A stretch of DNA of 6,461 bases from DSNY01 sp964539745 (GTDB lineage: Bacteria > Pseudomonadota > Gammaproteobacteria > Burkholderiales > Burkholderiaceae_F), in NCBI GenBank assembly GCA_964539745.1, contig CAZIJU010000149.1, positions 1 to 6,461 of the forward strand, in the 5' to 3' direction. Positions 1-5,805 of this stretch are shown piece by piece. The position numbers were made by a program, and so were the translations under genes. The notes below the pieces were generated by a model. The model searched no databases. It saw nothing but the letters and a program-made list of their open reading frames with translations, and was not told the DNA's origin. Within the stretch, counting starts at the first letter, position 1; every line of letters begins with the position of its first letter.

Positions 1-1012
1 GCTGAAGTTCCGCAACAACAAGGACAACGAAGCGTTCATCGACCGCGTCTACCTGGTCAAGGTGCCCTACTGCCTGCGCGTCGACGAGGAGATCCGGATC
101 TACGAGAAGATGCTGAGGGAGTCGACGCTCGCCGCCGCACCGTGTGCGCCGCAGACGCTGCGCTCGCTGGCGGAGTTCACCGTGCTGTCGCGCCTGACGG
201 TGCCCGAGAACTCCTCGATCTACTCGAAGCTGCGTGCGTACAACGGCGAGAACCTCAAGGACCTCGATCCGCGCGCCAAGAGCGTGAAGGAGTACCGGGA
301 GGATGCCGGCCCCGGCGAGGGCTTCTCGGGGCTGTCGACACGCTGGGCGTTCAAGACGATCTCGTCCGCGTTCAACCGCGACCCCAGCGAAATCGCCGCC
401 GATCCCGTCAACCTGCTGGTGGTGCTCGAGGAGCGCCTGAACAAGGAGGACCTGCCGGACGAGTACAAGCGCCGCCTGCGTTCGCACATCAAGGAGTGGA
501 TCATCCCGCGCTTTGCGGAGTTCCTGGAAAAGGAACTGCAGATGAGCTACCTCGACGCCTACGGCGAATACGGGCAGAACCTGTTCGACCGCTACGTCAC
601 GTACGCCGACAAATGGCTGCTCGACGAAGACTGGCGCGATCCGGACACCGGAATGCAGTACTCGCGCGAAGCGCTGAACGCGGAACTGGAGAAAATCGAG
701 AAGCCCGCCGGCATCAGCAACCCGAAGGACTTCCGCAACGAGGTCGTCAACTTCGTTCTGCGCGCACGCGCCCACGGTCGCAACCCGCAGTGGACGAGCT
801 ACGAGAAGCTGCGCGTCGTGATCGAGAAGCGCATGTTCTCGAAGACCGAGGACATTCTGCCGGTCATCTCCTTCGAAGCGAAAGGCTCCCAGGAGCTCGA
901 CGAGCGCCACAAGTCCTTCGTCAACCGCATGGTCGCGCGCGGCTATACGGAGAAGCAGGTGCGCCGCCTGGTCGACTGGTATCTGCACTTCAAGAAATCG
1001 GCGCAATCGTGA
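1..1012 (+). CDS. prkA: PrkA family serine protein kinase (YeaG), 3' part
   Basis: This is the C-terminal part of a PrkA/YeaG-type AAA+ serine protein kinase. The reading frame is already open at position 2 and ends at TGA 1010-1012, giving about 336 residues. The family is about 640 residues long, so roughly the first 300, including the Walker A/B ATPase core, lie outside the window. The visible part opens with the conserved stretch FIDRVYLVKVPYCLRV from the end of the AAA module. It then runs through the PrkA C-terminal kinase-like domain (KPAGISNPKDFRNEVVNFVL, WTSYEKLRVVIEKRMFS, DILPVISFEAK). The end, GYTEKQVRRLVDWYLHFKKS, closely matches the C-terminus of E. coli YeaG as I recall it. A GTG at 62 is in frame but internal, not a start. 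In other bacteria PrkA is cytoplasmic and linked to stationary-phase and nutrient-stress responses. Here it heads a tight cluster with yeaH and spoVR. I see no frameshift or break in the visible half. Confidence 0.95.
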   Translation, partial: LKFRNNKDNEAFIDRVYLVKVPYCLRVDEEIRIYEKMLRESTLAAAPCAPQTLRSLAEFTVLSRLTVPENSSIYSKLRAYNGENLKDLDPRAKSVKEYREDAGPGEGFSGLSTRWAFKTISSAFNRDPSEIAADPVNLLVVLEERLNKEDLPDEYKRRLRSHIKEWIIPRFAEFLEKELQMSYLDAYGEYGQNLFDRYVTYADKWLLDEDWRDPDTGMQYSREALNAELEKIEKPAGISNPKDFRNEVVNFVLRARAHGRNPQWTSYEKLRVVIEKRMFSKTEDILPVISFEAKGSQELDERHKSFVNRMVARGYTEKQVRRLVDWYLHFKKSAQS

Positions 1013-1032
1013 TGACGTAGGGCGCAGCGGCC

Positions 1033-2322
1033 ATGGTCGATCGGGTCTCTCCGGTGCACGCGATGCGCATCGTCGACCGGCGCAGCGATCCGCCGGGGCG
1101 CGGTGCGGTCAACCGCGAGCGTTTTGTGCGCCGGTTCAAGGACGAGATCAAGCGCGCCGCCGACGACGAGTTCCGCCGCCGCTCGATCACCGATGTCGGG
1201 AAAGGCGGCCGAATCTCGATCCCCGGGCGCGGTCTGCAGGAACCCTTCCTCCATCACGACGAGGACTCCGGCAGCCGCGACTTCGTGCTGCCCGGCAACC
1301 GCGAATACCTGCCGGGCGACACCATTGCCCGCCCGCCGGGCGGCGGCCGCGGCGGCCCGGAAGGCGACGAGCCGGGCGAGGGGGAGAGTCGAGATTCGTT
1401 CGCCTTCGTGCTGTCGCGCGAGGAGTTCCTCGCGCTGTTTTTCGACGACCTCGAACTGCCGAACCTCGAACGGACGCACTTCGGCGACGTGACGCTGGAG
1501 CGCTTGCGGCGCGCCGGCTACAGCCGCTCCGGCGCCCCGCAGAGCTTGGCGCCGGCGATGACCGTTCGCATGTCGATCGCGCGCCGCATCGCGCTGCGCG
1601 GCGCGATCGCGGAACGGATCGAGGAACTCGAGCGAGCCCTCGAAACCGCCGATCCACCCGCGCGCGCAGCGCTGCACGCCGAGATCGAACGGCTGCGGCG
1701 GCGGCGCGACGCGCTGCCTTTCATCGAGGACGTGGACCGGCGCTACCGCGCGCATACGCCGATGCCCTCGCCGGCCACGCGTGCGGCGATGCTGTGCCTG
1801 ATGGACGTGTCCGGCTCGATGGACGAGCGCAAGAAGGATCTCGCCAAGCGCTTTTTCACGCTTCTGTACCTGTTCCTCGAGCGCAAGTACGGGCAGGTCG
1901 ACGTCGTCTTCATTCGCCACACGGAAACGGCCGAGGAAGTCGACGAGCGGACCTTTTTCCACGACACGCTATCGGGTGGCACGCTCGTGCATCCGGCGCT
2001 GGAGCTCGCGCACAAGGTGATCCAGGAGCGCTACATCGGGGACACCTGGAACGTGTACGTCGCGCAAGCCTCCGACGGCGACTGCGGGGCCGACGACGGC
2101 GCGCGCAGCGCGGCCTACGTCAACGACGTACTGCTGCCGCGGCTGCGGTACTTCGCCTACGTCGACATTCCGCACGTCAACGGACTGTTCAACCGGCCGT
2201 CCGACCTGTGGCAGTCGTACGGCGCGATCGCAAGCCCCGCGTTCGCACGCCGCCAAGTACACGGCCGCGGCGACATCTGGCCCGTGTTCCGCCAGCTGTT
2301 CGCGCGCAAGGAAGCCGCATGA
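1033..2322 (+). CDS. yeaH: YeaH/YhbH family VWA-like protein (UPF0229/DUF444)
   Basis: A complete 429-residue protein of the YeaH/YhbH (UPF0229, DUF444) family, close to the roughly 427 residues of E. coli YeaH. The N-terminus carries the family's VDRR...AVNRERFVRRFK pattern (residues 14-35) and RSITDV (50-55). A Gly-rich linker follows (about 100-120), then FVLSREEFLALFFDDLELPNL. Residues 190-225 are charged and probably helical. The C-terminal half is a von Willebrand A-like domain with an intact metal-ion-dependent adhesion site: DVSGS at 258-262, Thr317 in SGGT, and Asp348 in QASDGD. The protein is presumably cytoplasmic, with no signal peptide or membrane span. Its biochemical role is unknown; family context links it to the PrkA kinase. 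Start choice: ATG 1033 has a weak AGGG at 1019-1022. An in-frame ATG at 1063 (residue 11) lies just before IVDRR and fits the N-terminus of E. coli YeaH better, so the first ten residues are uncertain. The stop overlaps the next start as ATGA. Confidence 0.93.
   Translation: MVDRVSPVHAMRIVDRRSDPPGRGAVNRERFVRRFKDEIKRAADDEFRRRSITDVGKGGRISIPGRGLQEPFLHHDEDSGSRDFVLPGNREYLPGDTIARPPGGGRGGPEGDEPGEGESRDSFAFVLSREEFLALFFDDLELPNLERTHFGDVTLERLRRAGYSRSGAPQSLAPAMTVRMSIARRIALRGAIAERIEELERALETADPPARAALHAEIERLRRRRDALPFIEDVDRRYRAHTPMPSPATRAAMLCLMDVSGSMDERKKDLAKRFFTLLYLFLERKYGQVDVVFIRHTETAEEVDERTFFHDTLSGGTLVHPALELAHKVIQERYIGDTWNVYVAQASDGDCGADDGARSAAYVNDVLLPRLRYFAYVDIPHVNGLFNRPSDLWQSYGAIASPAFARRQVHGRGDIWPVFRQLFARKEAA
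2308..2313 (+). promoter_or_regulatory. Ribosome binding site of spoVR, inside the end of yeaH
   Basis: AAGGAA lies five bases before ATG 2319, inside the last codons of yeaH. It decides the spoVR start: the frame is open far upstream (from 1794), but that extension runs under yeaH and has no family similarity. With the ATGA overlap, it points to coupled translation of the two genes. Confidence 0.65.
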
Positions 2323-3908
2323 CCCGACCCAAGGACACGAGCGGCGCCGCAACGGCTGCGCCGGAACGGCCCTGGCCCAAGCTGCTGGCGAAGCCGTCGC
2401 TGCCGCTGCCCGCACCGGCGCCGCGCGCGGCCGAGCCGATCGCGCGCGGCTCGGAGTGGACCGCCGCTGCGCTCGAGCGATTCGACGCGGCGCTTGCGCG
2501 ACACGCGCGGCGCCTGGGTCTGAGCACCTTCCCGATCCAGTACGAGCTGATCACCGCCGAGCAGATGATCGACCTCATCTCGACTGTCGGCATGCCGGTG
2601 CACTATCCGCACTGGTCCTTCGGCAAGCATCTGGTCGCGCAGGAACGCACGTATCGCAAGGGGCAGTCGGGACTGGCGTACGAGATCGTCATCAACACGA
2701 ATCCGTCGCTCGTGTACCTGATGGAGACCAACACGCTGGCGCTGCAGGTGCTGGTCATGGCGCACGCGGCGTACGGCCACAACGCGTTCTTCAAGAACAA
2801 CTACCTGTTCCAGCAGTTCACGCAGCCCGACAGCATCCTCGACTATCTCAAGTTCGCGCGCGACTACGTGATGCAGTGCGAGCAGACGTACGGCTGGCGC
2901 GAGGTCGAGAAGATCCTCGACTGCTGCCATACGCTGGCGCCCTACGGGGTCGACCGCTACCGCAAGCCGGGCCGGCTGTCGGCACGACGCGAACGCGAGC
3001 GGCAGGCGGAGCGACTGCGCTTCGCCGAGCGCCACTACAACCCCGATCTCGCGCACCTGGACTCGCGCCTCGACGACGCGGCGTCGCAGGCGCAGGCGTT
3101 CGAGCCGCAGGAGAACATCCTGTACTTCATCGAGAAGCACGCGCCGCGGCTCGCGCCGTGGCAGCGCGAACTGGTGCGCATCGTCCGCAAGGTGTCGCAG
3201 TACTTCTATCCGCAGCGGCTCACCAAAGTCGCCAACGAGGGCGCTGCGACCTTCTGGCACTACACGCTGCTGCACGAGCTGTACGACGCCGGCGAGGTCG
3301 ACGACGGCTTCATGCTCGAATGGCTGTCGAACCACACCGACGTGGTGACGCAGCCGCCGTTCGACTCGAAGTCGTATCGCGGACTGAATCCGTACGCGCT
3401 CGGCTTCGCGATCTATCGCGACATCCGGCGCATCTGCGAGGTACCGACCGACGAGGACCGCGCGTGGTTTCCCGAGATCGCCGGACGGTCATGGCCCGAG
3501 GCGATCCACTTCGCGATGGCGAATTTCAAGGACGAGAGCCTGATCGAGCAGTATCTGTCGCCGAAGGTCATGCGCGACCTGCGGCTGTTCGTGCTGCACG
3601 ACGGCCCCGAAGACAGGGACCACTACCGGGTGCTGGCCATCCACAACGAGCAGGGCTACCTCAAGCTGCGCCAGGCGCTCGCCGCGCAGTACCGCGCCGA
3701 GGCGCACGTGCCGCAGATCGAAGTGGCGCGCGCCGGCGACGACACCGAACGTGCGCTGCTGCTGCACCATCGCGTGCTCGACGGGCGACTGCTCGACGCC
3801 GAAGGGGTCGACGCGGTGCTCGCGCACGTCAAGGAACTGTGGGGTTTCGACGTCGTACTCGAAGAAGTCGACGCGACCGGCAGCCGCCTGAAGGTTCATC
3901 GCGTCTGA
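2319..3908 (+). CDS. spoVR: SpoVR family protein (YcgB-like)
   Basis: A complete 529-residue SpoVR-family protein; E. coli YcgB has about 510. The family was named for B. subtilis SpoVR, needed for normal spore cortex formation. In this probably non-sporulating proteobacterium the relevant relatives are YcgB-type proteins associated with PrkA and YeaH; the molecular activity is unknown. Residues 1-44 are a Pro/Ala-rich extension of low complexity. The family core starts near residue 46, and recognisable blocks are GMPVHYPHWSFGKHLV, GLAYEIVINTNPS, the His/Asn-rich AHAAYGHNAFFKNNYLF (H149, H154, N155), HTLAPYGVDRY, PQENILYFIEKHAP, VRKVSQYFYPQ, NPYALGFAIYRDI and LSPKVMRDLRLF. The C-terminus ends in LWGFDVVLEEV. 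In the motif NEG-x-ATFWHY, x is Ala309, where I recall Trp in E. coli YcgB. No signal peptide or membrane span is visible, so it is probably cytoplasmic. ATG 2319 is set by the AAGGAA site and the 4-base overlap with yeaH. It is the last gene of its cluster and faces coxC tail to tail. Confidence 0.94.
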   Translation: MTRPKDTSGAATAAPERPWPKLLAKPSLPLPAPAPRAAEPIARGSEWTAAALERFDAALARHARRLGLSTFPIQYELITAEQMIDLISTVGMPVHYPHWSFGKHLVAQERTYRKGQSGLAYEIVINTNPSLVYLMETNTLALQVLVMAHAAYGHNAFFKNNYLFQQFTQPDSILDYLKFARDYVMQCEQTYGWREVEKILDCCHTLAPYGVDRYRKPGRLSARRERERQAERLRFAERHYNPDLAHLDSRLDDAASQAQAFEPQENILYFIEKHAPRLAPWQRELVRIVRKVSQYFYPQRLTKVANEGAATFWHYTLLHELYDAGEVDDGFMLEWLSNHTDVVTQPPFDSKSYRGLNPYALGFAIYRDIRRICEVPTDEDRAWFPEIAGRSWPEAIHFAMANFKDESLIEQYLSPKVMRDLRLFVLHDGPEDRDHYRVLAIHNEQGYLKLRQALAAQYRAEAHVPQIEVARAGDDTERALLLHHRVLDGRLLDAEGVDAVLAHVKELWGFDVVLEEVDATGSRLKVHRV

Positions 3909-3937
3909 AAACGGCGGCGGCGCCCGCAGGCGCCGTC
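3908..3937 (-). terminator. Possible intrinsic terminator of the cox operon in the convergent spacer
   Basis: The 49-base spacer between spoVR and coxC contains the inverted repeat GGCGCC (3919-3924), loop CGCA, GGCGCC (3929-3934), extended by one C-G pair (3918/3935). On the minus strand the hairpin is followed, after a few G/C bases, by four T (complement of AAAA 3908-3911), as expected for a Rho-independent terminator downstream of coxC. The T-run is short. On the plus strand no T-run follows, so termination of the spoVR transcript there is less well supported. The T-run overlaps the end of the spoVR stop codon. Confidence 0.4.
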
Positions 3938-3957
3938 ACGGCACCGTCGTCCGGCCT

Positions 3958-4821
3958 TCAGAGCCAGTACACGACGACGTACAGGCCGATCCACACCACG
4001 TCGACGAAGTGCCAGTACCACGCCGCCGCTTCGAACGCGAAGTGGTTGTCCGGCTTGAAGTGCCCCTTCAGAACGCGGATCAGCACGACCGTCAGCATGA
4101 TTGCGCCGACGAGCACGTGGAAACCGTGGAAGCCGGTCAGCATGAAGAAGGTCGAACCGAAGATACCCGACGACAGCCGCAGGTTCAGGTCCGAGTAGGC
4201 GTGCGCGTATTCGTACGCCTGGATCGCGACGAAGGCGAAGCCGAAGGCGAGCGTCATGAAGAGCCAGAACGCCGCCTTGTCGCGCTTGTTCTCGCGCAGC
4301 GCGTGGTGCGCGATCGTCAGCCAGATGCCCGAGGTCACCAGCAGGATCGTGTTGACGGTGGGCAGGGGCCACGCGTGGATCTTCGTGAACGGCTCGACGA
4401 TGCCGGCCGGACCCGCGTGCGGCCAGGCCGGCGCGAAGTCCGGCCACAGCAGCTTGTGGTCGAAGTCGCCGAGCGACGGCGTCGTGATCGCCCGCGCGTA
4501 GAACAGCGCGCCGAAGAACGACGCGAAGAACATCACCTCGGAGAAGATGAACCAGCTCATCCCCCAGCGGAACGACACGTCGACCTTGCGGTTGTAAGTG
4601 CCCGACTCTGATTCACCGACGACCGCGCCGAACCAACCCAGCATCATGTAAACGAGCAGCGCGAAGCCGATCGCCAGCGGCACGTAGCCGAGCGAGACCT
4701 TGTTGACGACCATGCTGGCGCCGAAGGTCGTGAAGATCATCGAGATCATCCCGACCATCGGCCAGTTCGACGGGGCCGGTATGAAGTAATTCGGCGCCGT
4801 TGCCCCTTGCGTGGATCCCAT
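3958..4821 (-). CDS. coxC: Cytochrome c oxidase subunit III
   Basis: A complete 287-residue subunit III of an aa3-type haem-copper oxidase (COX3 family), an inner-membrane protein. Subunit III binds no metal. In this family it stabilises subunit I during turnover and supports proton uptake into the D pathway. Seven membrane segments can be placed at about 22-38, 46-66, 90-108, 156-172, 186-203, 219-246 and 265-286. Glu95 in FIFSEVMFFASFF corresponds to the conserved carboxylate that reacts with DCCD in other oxidases. Further COX3 signatures are GSTFFMLTGFHGFHVLVG (222-239) and WYWHFVDVVWIGLYV (268-282). The loop at about 112-155 is Pro/Trp-rich. The start ATG 4819-4821 has a strong AGGAGG (complement of 4832-4837) ten bases upstream. 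It is the last cox gene before the convergent spacer; 38 bases separate it from the DUF2970 gene upstream. Confidence 0.97.
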   Translation of the reverse strand: MGSTQGATAPNYFIPAPSNWPMVGMISMIFTTFGASMVVNKVSLGYVPLAIGFALLVYMMLGWFGAVVGESESGTYNRKVDVSFRWGMSWFIFSEVMFFASFFGALFYARAITTPSLGDFDHKLLWPDFAPAWPHAGPAGIVEPFTKIHAWPLPTVNTILLVTSGIWLTIAHHALRENKRDKAAFWLFMTLAFGFAFVAIQAYEYAHAYSDLNLRLSSGIFGSTFFMLTGFHGFHVLVGAIMLTVVLIRVLKGHFKPDNHFAFEAAAWYWHFVDVVWIGLYVVVYWL

Positions 4822-4831
4822 CGTCTTGCCC

Positions 4832-4837
4832 CCTCCT
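4832..4837 (-). promoter_or_regulatory. Strong ribosome binding site of coxC
   Basis: The minus strand reads AGGAGG ten bases before the coxC ATG. It is the best Shine-Dalgarno match in the cox operon; the upstream genes have weak sites and overlap or nearly touch. This fits higher, independent translation of a structural subunit compared with the assembly proteins. Confidence 0.7.
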
Positions 4838-4859
4838 GGATTGCGTCGCTCGCGCGCGG

Positions 4860-5084
4860 CTAGCGCAGCACGACGAATTTGATGATCGACAACAGCACGG
4901 CGATGAACAGCGCCGCGCCAAGGATGCCCATGACGATCACGTGCACCGGATTCAGCTGCTCCGCGTCGCGCTCGTAATGCGCGCGCTTGCGCACGCCGAA
5001 GAAGGACCAGAACACCGCGCGCGCGGTCTGCGCGAACGACGCCCGGCGCCGCACGACATCTTTCGTTGGCGAGGCTTCGCGCAT
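4860..5084 (-). CDS. DUF2970 family small membrane protein
   Basis: A 74-residue protein that I recognise as DUF2970, a small family found in proteobacterial cytochrome oxidase gene clusters. The basic, probably cytoplasmic N-terminus (about 1-22) leads into the family core AVFWSFFGVRKR (23-34). It continues with QLNPVHVI (43-50) and one hydrophobic membrane segment at about 48-72, ending in VVLR. The function is unknown. Its place between ctaG and coxC suggests a role in oxidase assembly or stability, which is inference from context only. The ATG lies one base after the ctaG stop, so translation is probably coupled; upstream there is only a weak purine-rich stretch. Codon use matches the neighbours and there is no sign of decay. 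Confidence 0.85.
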   Translation of the reverse strand: MREASPTKDVVRRRASFAQTARAVFWSFFGVRKRAHYERDAEQLNPVHVIVMGILGAALFIAVLLSIIKFVVLR

Positions 5085-5085
5085 C

Positions 5086-5682
5086 TCAGCTTCGCCCCGG
5101 TGCGGCGGCCGCCTGAACCTTCGGCGCGGCGCCCGGCACCTCGAAGAACGTGTACGAAAGCGTGATCTGCGTCACGTCGCGCGGCAGCTCCGGGTCGACG
5201 AAGAACACGACCGGGAACCGCCGCGTCTCGCCGGCGGCCAGCGTCTGCTGTTTGAAGCAAAAGCACTCGAGCTTCTGGAAGTAGCGCGCCGACTGCATCG
5301 GCGCATAGCTCGGGATCGCCTGCCCTGCCATCGGGCGCGCTTCGAGGTTGACCAGGTCGTAGTCGACGTGAACGAGCTCGCCGGGATGCACCTCGACGTG
5401 GTTGACGTGCGGCCGGAAGCGCCACGGCCCCTGCCGGTTCGCGTCGAACTCGACGACGATCGTGCGACTCGTGTCGACCTGCGTATTGCGCGCGCGCCGC
5501 TCGACGTCCGCGTCGCGGGTCGTCAGCAGATTGATTCCGGTGATTTCGCAGATCTTGCGGTACAGCGGGACCAGCGCCCAGCCGAAGCCGAACATCAACA
5601 CGGCGACGACGACGAGCTTGCGCACCATCGTGCGGTTGCTGCGTTCGACGGACGGACTCGGTGCCGGGCCCATGGCGCTCAC
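5086..5682 (-). CDS. ctaG: Cytochrome c oxidase assembly protein CtaG (COX11 family)
   Basis: A complete 198-residue CtaG/COX11 copper chaperone, which inserts copper into the CuB site of oxidase subunit I. The topology is typical: a short cytoplasmic N-terminus, one membrane anchor at about 21-40, then a periplasmic immunoglobulin-like domain. The copper-binding CFCF motif is intact (Cys140, Cys142; KLECFCFKQQTL). The third conserved cysteine just after the anchor is present as Cys45 in PLYRKICEITGI. Other COX11 blocks are WRFRP (87-91), GQAIPSYAP (120-128) and FFVDPEL (160-166). The start given is GTG, overlapping the TGA of the upstream small gene (GTGA). An ATG three codons in (5671-5673) has a GGTGAG just before it and is a serious alternative, giving 195 residues. 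It sits downstream of coxA, its target, in the same operon. Not to be confused with the unrelated caa3-type CtaG of Bacillus. Confidence 0.96.
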   Translation of the reverse strand: MSAMGPAPSPSVERSNRTMVRKLVVVAVLMFGFGWALVPLYRKICEITGINLLTTRDADVERRARNTQVDTSRTIVVEFDANRQGPWRFRPHVNHVEVHPGELVHVDYDLVNLEARPMAGQAIPSYAPMQSARYFQKLECFCFKQQTLAAGETRRFPVVFFVDPELPRDVTQITLSYTFFEVPGAAPKVQAAAAPGRS

Positions 5683-5795
5683 CCGATCAGCCAGCGCCGG
5701 ACGATGATGCCGGCGAAGAAGACGAGCGCGATCGACAGCAGGATCAGCGCCGTACGCCAGTTCTGCCGCCGCTGCCGGATGCCGTGCTGCGCCAT
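5679..5795 (-). CDS. Small single-span membrane protein, probable cytochrome oxidase small assembly protein
   Basis: A 38-codon ORF between coxA and ctaG. It starts at ATG 5793-5795, ten bases after the coxA stop, and ends in TGA overlapping the ctaG GTG. It has a basic N-terminus (MAQHGIRQRRQNWRTA), one hydrophobic segment (LILLSIALVFFAGIIV, about 17-32) and a short tail RRWLIG, so a single-span inner-membrane protein with the N-terminus inside is expected. Tiny ORFs with an R-N-x-R start, an LIL...FF-G segment and a basic end occur at this position in betaproteobacterial cox clusters, where they are annotated as cytochrome oxidase small assembly protein. I assign it by that resemblance and by position. 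The open frame can be extended upstream to 5879, but that part is Arg/Ser-rich, overlaps the end of coxA antiparallel in content, and is not credible. Function is unproven. Confidence 0.72.
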   Translation of the reverse strand: MAQHGIRQRRQNWRTALILLSIALVFFAGIIVRRWLIG

Positions 5796-5805
5796 GGTCC
5801 GCGCC

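Noticed and set aside
142..1020. 292-codon plus-strand frame overlapping prkA
   Set aside because: Offset frame of prkA; Arg/Ala/Pro-rich and without motifs, while the prkA frame matches the family to its end.
1013..1032. Possible promoter between prkA and yeaH
   Set aside because: The gap is only 20 bases with no -10/-35-like pair; a shared transcript is the simpler reading.
943..1962. 339-codon open frame on the minus strand opposite prkA end and yeaH
   Set aside because: Antisense shadow in G+C-rich DNA: Arg/Ala/Val-rich with no family motif, and the plus strand encodes a clear YeaH protein.
1794..2318. Upstream extension of the spoVR frame giving a 704-residue protein
   Set aside because: The extension lies wholly under yeaH, is Arg-rich and has no SpoVR similarity; ATG 2319 with AAGGAA and the ATGA overlap is the better start.
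2157..3335. 392-codon open frame on the minus strand opposite spoVR
   Set aside because: The opposite strand encodes conserved SpoVR blocks throughout; this frame is Arg/Leu/Val-rich with no recognisable domain or start signal.
2456..4198. 580-codon plus-strand frame crossing spoVR, the spacer and coxC
   Set aside because: It is an offset frame of spoVR with Arg/Ala-rich composition that then runs antisense into coxC, with no family similarity.
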